A DNA stretch of 64,000 nt from Sporobacter sp942492735 (lineage in GTDB: Bacteria; Bacillota; Clostridia; Oscillospirales; Oscillospiraceae). The notes under the pieces were generated by a model. That model had not been told where the DNA came from and ran no database searches. It saw only the letters and a list, made by a program, of their open reading frames with translations. Position numbers and translations under genes: made by a program. Every line of letters begins with the position of its first letter. Within the stretch, counting starts at the first letter, position 1. The stretch is taken from positions 3,224,001 to 3,288,000 of the forward strand of contig OW818648.1 of NCBI GenBank assembly GCA_942492735.1, in the 5' to 3' direction. Below, one piece after another: positions 1 through 7,391 of the stretch.

Positions 1-585
1 CAAAGCTATATGGAGCAGAATCCCGATATCCCTGTGGTTGAAATGGATACCGTTATCGGGAATCGGACGAAAAACAATGTGCTTCTCACGATGATATTTA
101 GAAATTCGAGCTTTATGCTGATCTTCCTCATGCCGGACGGCACCAAGAAAAGCGTCCTTAAGATTTTCGATGACCTGACCTCAGCATTGGGATTGGAGCT
201 CTTCAGAAAGCTCTTCCCGGTAATTCTTACCGACAACGGTGTGGAGTTCAAGGATGCGGTTGCCCTGGAACACACCAAGCGCAGCGATCAGAGAACACGC
301 CTGTTTTACTGTGATCCACAAGCGGCCTGGCAAAAGCCTCATGTAGAGAAAAATCATCAATTTATCCGCTATGTCCTCCCCAGATGTACATCCTTTGAAG
401 CTCTTACCAAAGAAGATGTAACCCTCCTCTGCAACCACATAAACAGTTTCTCAAGAGATAGCCTTAATGGTAAGACACCGTTTGATGTAGTGGATAAAGA
501 CGCAAAGAAACTGCTGGAGGTTCTTGGACTCGCTCGCGTTGCACCCGACGACGTCCTATTGAAACCGGCACTTCTGAAACGATAA
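1..585 (+). CDS. IS30-family transposase, C-terminal part (5' end outside window)
   Basis: The frame is open from the first base to a stop at 583-585, so this is the last 194 residues of a longer protein. It shows the DDE integrase core of the IS30 family: an Asp in EMDTV, an Asp in LTDNG, and a Glu in HVEKNH, followed by the IRYVLPR stretch typical of IS30 enzymes. In this family the protein cuts and joins the ends of its own element. The N-terminal helix-turn-helix would be to the left of the window. No clear terminal inverted repeat could be picked out downstream. Whether the element is intact cannot be judged. Confidence 0.88.
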   Translation, partial: QSYMEQNPDIPVVEMDTVIGNRTKNNVLLTMIFRNSSFMLIFLMPDGTKKSVLKIFDDLTSALGLELFRKLFPVILTDNGVEFKDAVALEHTKRSDQRTRLFYCDPQAAWQKPHVEKNHQFIRYVLPRCTSFEALTKEDVTLLCNHINSFSRDSLNGKTPFDVVDKDAKKLLEVLGLARVAPDDVLLKPALLKR

Positions 586-802
586 CCTAAGCCTGTGCAG
601 GCGGCCGTCATTCCAATATCACATACAAGGCGGGTAGCAGTAACTTTTACACGAGTTTTGCCAGCCGTCTCTTTGTCGTGCCCTCTGTCATGCAGAGATC
701 CAGCAGTTCGGCTTGATTATACCCTGTTTTCAGCTGTTTCTGCAATTCGAACCGCTGCCTTCTTTGCTTTTTATGATTGAGAGTCGGCTTTTACCCCCTC
801 AT

Positions 803-1048
803 ATGGCGCTTTCTTCTTCATTCAACGCTTTATATATTGATAAAAAGTCTTGTGAGATTTGCGATGATTACCCAATATGTCTAATGGAAGGTAAAGAGGA
901 AATAGTCTGTTCTGACTGGAGATTATCATATCTCGATTTTGAAAAGCTACTTGAAGAGCTTCCTAATGATCTGAAAAAAGAAGCTCAAGGTGGTTTCAAC
1001 TGCGTGCTCGTCATTCGTGATGAAGGTAATAAGGTAGATTCTATATAG
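803..1048 (+). CDS. Small hypothetical protein with CxxC-like cysteines
   Basis: An 81-residue reading frame if translated from the ATG at 803. The frame is open further upstream, to 713, but that part reads like untranslated sequence. Residues after the start include CEICDDYPIC and a later VCSDW, giving four cysteines that could bind a metal. The C-terminal half is acidic and predicted helical. No good ribosome binding site precedes 803, so the start is uncertain, and the gene could be cut at its 5' end by the neighbouring IS30 element. It lies 21 bases before the EVE-HNH gene and may be co-transcribed. I do not recognise the family. Confidence 0.45.
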   Translation: MALSSSFNALYIDKKSCEICDDYPICLMEGKEEIVCSDWRLSYLDFEKLLEELPNDLKKEAQGGFNCVLVIRDEGNKVDSI

Positions 1049-1069
1049 ATACTTCCGTGAGGTGGCAAT

Positions 1070-2299
1070 TTGAAAGAAATCGATTACCCGTATAGCAAGT
1101 ACTCCTGGGTCTTGCTGACAAAAGATACCGCTGTTAAGGCGCTCGATAAATCATCCTTCCTGCATCACGGTACTGCTATACCTATTGAGATTAGGGATTT
1201 CTTCAGTGTGAGCAACTTGGGTGTCCGCGAATCTTTGAAGACGTTTCTTGTCTATGACAGCAAAAAATATGAAGCCCATATTGAAATGGATGAACTTGAC
1301 AGCCCTAGAACCAGGCTGTTCTGGAGGTCTGATTTCAGTGAGTTGCTCAAAAGTACATTCCCAGACACACATGCAGCGTATATGAATGACGATGAACATA
1401 CTGGCGCTCCGAAAATGAAGTTTACAAGAATTGACTATGTCTCAGAAGCAGAGGAATATGATATAGGTGGGTATAGCATTGAGTTAAGTGACGATGAGCC
1501 AAACTCCAGTAACGGTAACAGATGGATCTTTCCTTCAAATAATGACGCATATAAAGTAATCGAGGCTTTTGAACAGCTCAAAGTGATAGATTGGAGGAAA
1601 CGAGTAAATCTAAGTGTGGGAGATACAGTATATATCTACTGTACCAAGCCCTATCAGAGAATAATGTTTGTTACATCCGTTGTGAAAGTTAACATTCCTT
1701 ATTCAGAAACGATTGATGACAAAGCATTTTGGACCTCAGAGTATCGTGCCGATAACAAGAAATATACCTTTGCTCGACTTAAGCTAGTGAGAAAAATCGA
1801 TACAGAACTACTATCATTAACGAACCTTTTGGTAAACGGATTATCTTCTGCCCCGCGTAGCGCTCTTAGGGTTAATGATAGTCTTAGAGCTTACATTGAT
1901 AGTGTTCTAGATAATGCGTTGGATGATGAGCTGACTCTGCCCGAAGAACTCGACGACACCGAATCGATTACTTATCCTGAAGGTGCGAAGAAAAAAATTA
2001 CTATTAACGCTTATGAACGTAATCCTGCTGCAAGAAGTGAATGTATTCGTATACATGGAAGTAAGTGCTCAATTTGCGGCTTTGATTTCGGTTCATACTA
2101 TGGTGAAGCATTTAACGGCAAGATTCATGTGCATCATACAAAACCCTTACACGAAATTGATTCAACGTATGAAGTTGATCCTAGGAATGACCTTATACCT
2201 GTCTGCCCCAATTGTCATATGGTAATCCACTCAAAGCCTAATAGTGTATATTCAATAGAAGATGTTAAGCAGATGCTAAGTCGTAAACTTAATAGTTAA
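1070..2299 (+). CDS. Predicted EVE-HNH modification-dependent endonuclease
   Basis: A 409-residue protein from a TTG start preceded by GTGAGGTGG. The C-terminus (about 315-395) is a clear HNH nuclease domain: two CxxC zinc pairs (Cys333/336 and Cys379/382), the HVHH catalytic histidines near 353-356 and an Asn at 373 before DLIPVCPNCH. The middle (about 150-247) begins RWIFPSN and contains WRKRVNLSVGDTVYIY, which resembles EVE domains of the PUA/YTH-like fold that read modified DNA bases. The first 145 residues are an unassigned domain with a conserved-looking RTRLFWRSDF stretch. EVE-HNH fusions are known predicted modification-dependent restriction enzymes; cutting of modified phage DNA is therefore inferred. 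Confidence 0.75.
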   Translation: MKEIDYPYSKYSWVLLTKDTAVKALDKSSFLHHGTAIPIEIRDFFSVSNLGVRESLKTFLVYDSKKYEAHIEMDELDSPRTRLFWRSDFSELLKSTFPDTHAAYMNDDEHTGAPKMKFTRIDYVSEAEEYDIGGYSIELSDDEPNSSNGNRWIFPSNNDAYKVIEAFEQLKVIDWRKRVNLSVGDTVYIYCTKPYQRIMFVTSVVKVNIPYSETIDDKAFWTSEYRADNKKYTFARLKLVRKIDTELLSLTNLLVNGLSSAPRSALRVNDSLRAYIDSVLDNALDDELTLPEELDDTESITYPEGAKKKITINAYERNPAARSECIRIHGSKCSICGFDFGSYYGEAFNGKIHVHHTKPLHEIDSTYEVDPRNDLIPVCPNCHMVIHSKPNSVYSIEDVKQMLSRKLNS

Positions 2300-2329
2300 A
2301 ACAGATGAAGTTGAGGTACTATATCAATT

Positions 2330-2572
2330 ATGAGCATAAAAGAACTATTCAAAAAGAGAGATGACTTATTAGCACTTCAACAGCAGAATTTTATAAAAAT
2401 ATGTGAATTACAAGACAAGTTAGCAAAGATGGAAAAATCAGATAAAGCAGGTACAATACGCTATGATAATAACCTTCAGATCTTTAAAGAAATTCAAGAT
2501 GATATTCATCGAACCCAAGAAGAAATGGATGAAGTGAATGATCAAATCATCAAGAGCCTATATGGAGGTTAA
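2330..2572 (+). CDS. Small coiled-coil protein
   Basis: An 80-residue, highly charged protein. Nearly the whole chain is predicted to be one long helix with heptad-like spacing of Leu and Ile (ELFKKRDDLLALQQ, then ICELQDKLAKME). There is no signal peptide or membrane segment. The ATG at 2330 has only a distant GAGG upstream. It starts 30 bases after the EVE-HNH gene, and its stop is two bases from the GTG of the next gene, so all three are probably one transcript and the last two translationally coupled. Function unknown; an oligomerising partner of the next protein is a reasonable guess. Confidence 0.6.
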   Translation: MSIKELFKKRDDLLALQQQNFIKICELQDKLAKMEKSDKAGTIRYDNNLQIFKEIQDDIHRTQEEMDEVNDQIIKSLYGG

Positions 2573-2574
2573 CA

Positions 2575-3225
2575 GTGGCATTAACAATGATTAACTTTAA
2601 GAATTTCAGCATCTGTTATGAAGAATGGGACTTATGGTTAAGTGGTATCGGGATACTTTGTTCTGTAATTCTGAGTGTACTTATTATTTGGCAGACGTAT
2701 CGAAATCATAAAGCAAATCAGAAAATTACAGAAATAATAGCAGAAAACGAAAGAAAACTTCAAGAAAAATTGGCAACTGAACAAGCTCGCCTGCAATATC
2801 AAGCTTTTCAGATAACACTGTTTGATAAGCGTCTGCCGCTTTATGAAGTAATAAATGATATGAACTACAGATTGCCTATATATATTAATTCAATTGAAGA
2901 TGACATTGATAGTAGTACCCCCTATGCACCCTATTATGAAAAGGTATATATCCATTTAAAAGCGTGGGAAGAAGCACTAGATAATTGCAGCCCAACGGTT
3001 GAATTACTGTTTACTCCTGGTCTCGCTTCGAAAGTAGCGGGGTTATATTTGTGCTTGATTACTTTAGATGATTTATACATCTTAACGAAATCAAATGAGC
3101 GTAATGCGACCGATAAAATTGATGAAACGGTTTTACTTAAAATCTTTAAGAAGTTGTACTCAGAATTCCAGGGATATAATATATTATCTGATATTAAGCC
3201 TTATCTTGAAATGCCGCAGATATAA
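2575..3225 (+). CDS. Membrane-anchored coiled-coil protein of unknown function
   Basis: A 216-residue protein from a GTG start with GGAGG at 2563-2567. One membrane segment lies at about residues 20-42 (GIGILCSVILSVLIIW). A charged coiled coil follows at about 45-80, then a mainly helical cytoplasmic domain beginning FDKRLPLYEVINDM. The FDKRLxxYE motif after a transmembrane and coiled-coil stretch occurs in many uncharacterised bacterial proteins. The gene is tightly coupled to the preceding coiled-coil gene. A membrane effector or scaffold in a defence operon is possible, but nothing in the sequence proves it. Confidence 0.6.
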   Translation: MALTMINFKNFSICYEEWDLWLSGIGILCSVILSVLIIWQTYRNHKANQKITEIIAENERKLQEKLATEQARLQYQAFQITLFDKRLPLYEVINDMNYRLPIYINSIEDDIDSSTPYAPYYEKVYIHLKAWEEALDNCSPTVELLFTPGLASKVAGLYLCLITLDDLYILTKSNERNATDKIDETVLLKIFKKLYSEFQGYNILSDIKPYLEMPQI

Positions 3226-3254
3226 TCTCAACAGAACATTGTAAAACTCCGTCA

Positions 3255-3443
3255 TTAACCTCCGCTTGTTATATACCTAACATCCCTTACCTGATCTGGT
3301 CTATATGCGGCACAAAGATTACCTTCAAAGTGCCTATAGCCGTACTTTGAAATATACACAACATGCTCTTGCGCAATCGTTAGTGACGTTACAGGATATT
3401 GATAGACGACGTTTCTTATAGTGACATATACGATGTAATTCAT
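3255..3443 (-). CDS. Small hypothetical protein
   Basis: A 62-residue reading frame on the strand opposite to its neighbours. The ATG at 3443 was chosen because a strong CAGGGGG ribosome binding site lies just upstream; the longer frame to 3485 is not needed. The protein is rich in aromatic and beta-branched residues (MNYIVYVTIRNVVYQYPV) and looks like a small beta-sheet fold. No motif was recognised. It is convergent with the membrane-anchored gene before it and divergent from the next gene. Confidence 0.45.
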   Translation of the reverse strand: MNYIVYVTIRNVVYQYPVTSLTIAQEHVVYISKYGYRHFEGNLCAAYRPDQVRDVRYITSGG

Positions 3444-3520
3444 GCTGTAGCCCCCTGAGAGAAGCATATAGCATTGTATGTACATTAATCAGGGCAACAG
3501 GCTAACACAAGGAGTATTAT

Positions 3521-4114
3521 ATGCTGACAGAAGATAATCTACTTCGTTACTGGCGTTATAGTTTGCTAATTGAGAGTGACTTGGAAGTTACTTCAAGATT
3601 TGTTGAGTTTCGATATGACAACTTTTCCACTTTTTCTGCTGAATACTCTAAGATAATCCTTCTAACTTGCTCCGAAATTGAAGTTATTTGCAAATTGTTA
3701 TGTAACGAGATTGAACCAGGTTTTAAGGAAAGTAATTCAAATCTTGAAACATATGCAGGGATAATTCTTAAGCGATTTCCGATGCTTACTGAGTGCAAGC
3801 TTGTGGTTACTTATGATAAATCCATAATAATGCCATTTGAAGAGTGGAGGATAACGCCTTATTCATCTCCGCAATGGTGGAAAGATTATCAAGGTATTAA
3901 GCACAGCCGACATAACAATTTTAAGAATGCTCATTTGGCTAATGCGCTTAACGCTGTTGCTGGGCTTATTATTTTGAATCTATACATGTATCGACTTGTA
4001 ATGAATAAGAGTTATGCTCGTCCGAGCACATCCCCCAAAGTATTCGATTCTGGATACCTCCCTGGATATTTTCTCATTAGAGGAGATGATGGATTACCCG
4101 ATTTTGATCCATAA
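3521..4114 (+). CDS. Possible HEPN-like protein
   Basis: A 197-residue, mostly helical protein from an ATG with AAGGAG upstream. The most telling part is around residues 124-155: WWKDYQGIKHSRHNNFKNA followed by ANALNAVAGLIILNLYMYR. A W-x-x-Y-x-x-I-K-H-x-R pattern followed by a small-residue helix is typical of HEPN-fold proteins, some of which are RNases in toxin-antitoxin and abortive-infection systems. The standard R-x4-6-H catalytic motif is not exact here (Arg and the next clear His are seven residues apart), so catalytic activity is doubtful. It stands as a single gene inside the island. Confidence 0.5.
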   Translation: MLTEDNLLRYWRYSLLIESDLEVTSRFVEFRYDNFSTFSAEYSKIILLTCSEIEVICKLLCNEIEPGFKESNSNLETYAGIILKRFPMLTECKLVVTYDKSIIMPFEEWRITPYSSPQWWKDYQGIKHSRHNNFKNAHLANALNAVAGLIILNLYMYRLVMNKSYARPSTSPKVFDSGYLPGYFLIRGDDGLPDFDP

Positions 4115-4203
4115 TCATATAGCAATATCTAAAGAATCTATTTATTACAGCAGCTATCGTACTCTATTCAAGGCAGTTACTACGAAATAAAGGGGGCATT
4201 TCT

Positions 4204-5112
4204 ATGTGCATTGATCAATATGTTAAGCTTGTATATGGCAAAGGATACAATGGTCAAACTATTGCAGAAGGCACCGTTGTCAAAAATCAGAATATGCCAA
4301 GTTTGCTTTTTAAATATCGGAAAGCAACCGATGAACACATTGAATCTTTAGCAAATGACTTCTTATATTCGGCTCAATTGTCAGCACTTAATGATCCATT
4401 CGAACTTGCATTAAAGCTATCTTCAGAAGATATATACATAAATATGCATGACAAAATTCTTCAGAATATACGCCAAGATTATCCGTTAATACCTGAACAA
4501 TCGGTTCGAGATTCTGAAGAGTATTTTGTTAATCTAGCATTAGCTACAGGTGTAGATAGAAATGTTATTACAAATGACATTAAGAACGATCCTGTCATGT
4601 CCCAAATGTATAGCGTATTTACAAGCCTCTTTGACATTATGAATGTCAAAGCACTGAAGGATATATTAGAATGTGCGAAGACAATGTACAATATATGCAG
4701 CCTAAGTGAAACAAACGAATCATCCACTATGTGGAGTTATTACTCAGATGGTCATACAGGTTTTTGCATGGGATATGATATAAAGTCATTAGCCAATGAT
4801 ATTGCTGATCTCACTTTGCCCATTATCTATACTAATGATTACATTACTGTCAAAGATATTGAGGAAATAGATGGTAATTCATGTATGTATGCAATGACTG
4901 CAAAATCTCTTGATTGGCAGCACGAGAAAGAATGGAGAATATTTTACCCTCCTAATCCACCCACTCACAAAGAAAACATGCCTGTACCTAAAGTCGTTTA
5001 CCTTGGGTGTAGAATGACCGATGAAAACAAGAAGAGAATAACTAAGATTTGTGCAGATAAAGGTATTGAAGTAGTTCAAAAGGATTATACAAATCATCAC
5101 TACTTGAAATGA
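4204..5112 (+). CDS. DUF2971 family protein
   Basis: A 302-residue protein from an ATG preceded by AAGGGGG. It shows the pattern of the DUF2971 family: LLFKYRKA near the start, SALNDPFEL, then TMWSYYSDGHTGFCMGYD in the middle, and DWQHEKEWRIFY with VYLGCRM near the end. The family is soluble, common in mobile and defence regions, and has no settled biochemical role as far as I know. The gene is followed by a good terminator (5118-5160). The 90-base gap upstream suggests its own promoter. Confidence 0.8.
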   Translation: MCIDQYVKLVYGKGYNGQTIAEGTVVKNQNMPSLLFKYRKATDEHIESLANDFLYSAQLSALNDPFELALKLSSEDIYINMHDKILQNIRQDYPLIPEQSVRDSEEYFVNLALATGVDRNVITNDIKNDPVMSQMYSVFTSLFDIMNVKALKDILECAKTMYNICSLSETNESSTMWSYYSDGHTGFCMGYDIKSLANDIADLTLPIIYTNDYITVKDIEEIDGNSCMYAMTAKSLDWQHEKEWRIFYPPNPPTHKENMPVPKVVYLGCRMTDENKKRITKICADKGIEVVQKDYTNHHYLK

Positions 5113-5117
5113 AGCGA

Positions 5118-5160
5118 AGCAGCCCCTTACCTTGAGTGGTTTAGGGCTGCTATTTCTTTT
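5118..5160 (+). terminator. Rho-independent terminator after DUF2971 gene
   Basis: Arms AGCAGCCC (5118-5125) and GGGCTGCT (5144-5151) are perfect complements and are followed by ATTTCTTTT. The hairpin ends the plus-strand part of the island, two bases before the convergent integrase stop. Confidence 0.75.
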
Positions 5161-5161
5161 A

Positions 5162-6067
5162 TTACAAGTTCATTAACGGACTAGACTTTATCGACCGTGC
5201 CACCACTTCGTTATCTTGAAGGCCCTCCAGGTATCGCTGTGTGATTTTTATATTCTCATGCCCGAGAACCCTGCTTAGGCTGTAAACATCCATACCGTTC
5301 CGCAGTTGCGCTTGAGCGAAGTAATGCCGACAAGTGTGCGGGCTGCAGCGGATTTGTTCTTTCACATTAGCCATCTGGCAGGCTCGCTTCACGATCCATT
5401 CTACCGCTGTGTTGGTTAACGGTCTGCCAGTTCTCGATAGGAAATAATGATCCGACTTAACATTCTTGTATTCAAAGTAGTATGATTTCATGCGTTCATG
5501 TTTTAATAGAATTTTTGCTAAGTATGGGCTTTTCCCCACCTGGCGCTCTTTTTTCCCCTTGCCGTATATCACGATGTAATTGTCCTTTACAGAGCCTTCC
5601 GTGAGCATACAAAGCTCGTAGCAGCGTATACCAGTATCCAGTAACAATGCCATCACAGCCTTGTTCCTGACGCTTAAGAAATCGTGCTCAGGAAACGCAT
5701 TGATCATGCTCCTGACCTCATCATCGCTAAATGTCCTGATTATCGACTTTTGCTCTTTCATCCAGTTTACTTTCAGAATGGGATTTTGCGACACATATTC
5801 TTCCAGCATTAGGTACTTGAAAAATGCTCTGAAGGTCTTCAGCATACCATTAAGATAGCTTTCTTTACATTTCTTTTTGTTCTGATACATGAAAAATTGC
5901 TTTAGGTGGTGCGTTTGAACCTCCTCGATATTAATTAACTGATGTTCGTGCTGCAGATACTTGACCAGATAAGAGATGTTATTTCGATATCCCTTGATCG
6001 TCTTCCAGGTGTATTTACGGACTTCGCACTCAAAAATGAAATCCTTTAAACTTTCTTCCAATAACAC
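5162..6067 (-). CDS. Tyrosine recombinase / integrase
   Basis: A 301-residue site-specific recombinase of the XerC/XerD-phage integrase superfamily. The N-terminal SAM-like core-binding domain covers about 1-100. The catalytic residues are all present: Arg in DTGIRCYEL, Lys in GKGKKERQ, His-x-x-Arg in HTCRHYFA, His in VLGHENI and Tyr in TQRYLEG. A GTG start at 6067 is preceded by AGGAGGG at good distance. Its place at the boundary with the core gene yebC fits an integrase that inserted the island. It is AT-rich like the island and unlike yebC. It is not the housekeeping XerC or XerD by context. Confidence 0.9.
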   Translation of the reverse strand: MLLEESLKDFIFECEVRKYTWKTIKGYRNNISYLVKYLQHEHQLINIEEVQTHHLKQFFMYQNKKKCKESYLNGMLKTFRAFFKYLMLEEYVSQNPILKVNWMKEQKSIIRTFSDDEVRSMINAFPEHDFLSVRNKAVMALLLDTGIRCYELCMLTEGSVKDNYIVIYGKGKKERQVGKSPYLAKILLKHERMKSYYFEYKNVKSDHYFLSRTGRPLTNTAVEWIVKRACQMANVKEQIRCSPHTCRHYFAQAQLRNGMDVYSLSRVLGHENIKITQRYLEGLQDNEVVARSIKSSPLMNL

Positions 6068-6253
6068 AAAAAAGCCCTCCTAGCATGTAGTCAATACATA
6101 CCAAAAAGGCTTAATATTGCAGTACGATTAGCACATTAGTAACTCAGCAGGTACGATCGGAACATATATCACAGAAGGTCGGATGTATGTCACCGTTCAG
6201 CTTGATTTTATTTCCACCGCACGCTTAAAACCCTTGCAATCAAAAGACTTCTA

Positions 6254-6985
6254 TTATTCCTCGTAATTGTGCCAGACGTTTTGGACGTCTTCGTTGTCTT
6301 CCATGAGCTCGAGCATTGTTTGCATTTTTTTGATGTCGTCGGGGTCGGTGAGCTTGATGTAGTTCTGGGGGACCATTTCGATCTGGGCGGATAGGAACTT
6401 GTATTTCTTCTTTTCAAGAGCGGCGTTGACGGCGTTGAAATCATCGACTGATGTATAGACTTCAAAAACGCTGTCATCTGTAACCAGGTCTTCGGCGCCG
6501 GCGTCGAGTACGTCGGCCATGACCGAGTCTTCGTTGAGGTCGCCGTCCTCGTTGTCGATGATGATGACGCCTTTGCGGTCGAATGACCAGGCGACGCAGC
6601 CTGTTGCGCCCATGTTGCCGCCGTACTTGTCAAAATTATGGCGGACTTCTGACGCGGTTCTGTTGCGGTTGTCGGTCGTGGCTTCCACGATGACGGCGAC
6701 ACCGGCGGGACCATAGCCCTCGTAGGTGACGCTCACATAATCGTCGCCAGCGCCGCTGCCGAGACCTTTTTCGATCGCGCGCTTAATGTTGTCGTTCGGC
6801 ATGTTAACTGCTTTTGCTTTGACAATGACAGTTGCAAGGCGTGAGTTGTTATTCGGGTCTCCGCTTCCGCCCTCTCTAACCGCTATGATCAATTCACGGG
6901 CGACCTTTGTGAATGCCTGACCTCTTTTTGCGTCAGTCGCATTTTTTGTTTTTTGTATGGTTTTCCATTTTGAATGTCCCGACAT
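6254..6985 (-). CDS. yebC: YebC/PmpR-family regulatory protein
   Basis: A 243-residue protein, normal length for the family. It opens with the signature MSGHSKWKTIQ and KGQAFTKVARELI. YebC-like proteins were long called transcription factors; some are now tied to translation of proline-rich stretches. The start at 6985 has AAGGAGA upstream. It is the first core gene after the island, so the island sits directly downstream of its stop. A second frame in the same DNA (6208-6714) is a shadow. Confidence 0.95.
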   Translation of the reverse strand: MSGHSKWKTIQKTKNATDAKRGQAFTKVARELIIAVREGGSGDPNNNSRLATVIVKAKAVNMPNDNIKRAIEKGLGSGAGDDYVSVTYEGYGPAGVAVIVEATTDNRNRTASEVRHNFDKYGGNMGATGCVAWSFDRKGVIIIDNEDGDLNEDSVMADVLDAGAEDLVTDDSVFEVYTSVDDFNAVNAALEKKKYKFLSAQIEMVPQNYIKLTDPDDIKKMQTMLELMEDNEDVQNVWHNYEE

Positions 6986-7206
6986 GAGAACATCTCCTTG
7001 TCACCGTTATCTGAATGCACATGAAGCGCACTGCATCGCTTTTTATAAGCATCGATGATTTTAACACATTTTACAGTGCCTGGCAAGCCTTGACGGCTTA
7101 TTTTAAGAAGTCCGGACGATATTGTCCAATTAAATAAAATTTCTGTTTGAAATAACGTACAGATGTGCAGAATTTTATTAGTCTAGAACAAAGGAGGTGG
7201 ATCTTT

Positions 7207-7350
7207 GTGCCCTCTAAAGGTAAGAATCCGCAGTCGGATATGAATACAAACTCGACGCAGCAGAATCAGCAGCAAAACAGGAACCTCAATCAACCACAGA
7301 ATCAGACAAGCAATAATCAGCAGCAGAAGAAAAACCCCAACGCAAAGTAA
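7207..7350 (+). CDS. Small Gln/Asn-rich protein
   Basis: A 47-residue protein from a GTG start at 7207, chosen because AAGGAGGTGG (7191-7200) is an almost perfect ribosome binding site six bases upstream. The chain is mostly Gln and Asn with scattered Lys and Pro, and has no hydrophobic core. The composition recalls gamma-type small acid-soluble spore proteins, but I see no diagnostic motif, so this is only a guess. A strong terminator follows directly. It is divergent from yebC. Confidence 0.6.
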   Translation: MPSKGKNPQSDMNTNSTQQNQQQNRNLNQPQNQTSNNQQQKKNPNAK

Positions 7351-7361
7351 TTCCTACCTAA

Positions 7362-7391
7362 AAGAAGCGGCCAAAAGGCCGCTTCTTTTTT
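7362..7391. terminator. Bidirectional terminator
   Basis: Arms AAGAAGCGGCC (7362-7372) and GGCCGCTTCTT (7377-7387) with an AAAA loop and a T run to 7391. It ends the Gln/Asn-rich gene on the plus strand and overlaps the stop of the convergent metal ATPase gene. Confidence 0.85.

Larger units (their letters stand above)
1..6250. mobile_element. Accessory island bounded by IS30 transposase and tyrosine recombinase
   Basis: Everything left of yebC differs from the rest of the window. The genes are AT-rich, mostly of unknown function and mostly on the plus strand. One side has the end of an IS30-type transposase and the other a phage-type tyrosine recombinase. The island runs off the left edge, so its left end and any left attachment site cannot be seen. 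No tRNA lies at the right junction (about 6068-6250), which sits between the integrase and the 3' end of yebC. The cargo resembles defence-island content, but that is inference. Confidence 0.55.

Noticed and set aside
595..780. A 61-residue frame after the transposase
   Set aside because: No binding site, odd composition and overlap with a better frame; most likely chance.
6068..6253. tRNA or tmRNA fragment as attachment site for the integrase
   Set aside because: No cloverleaf or TTCGANTC arm could be found.
6208..6714. A Ser- and Thr-rich frame on the minus strand at yebC
   Set aside because: It is the shifted reading of yebC, with biased composition.
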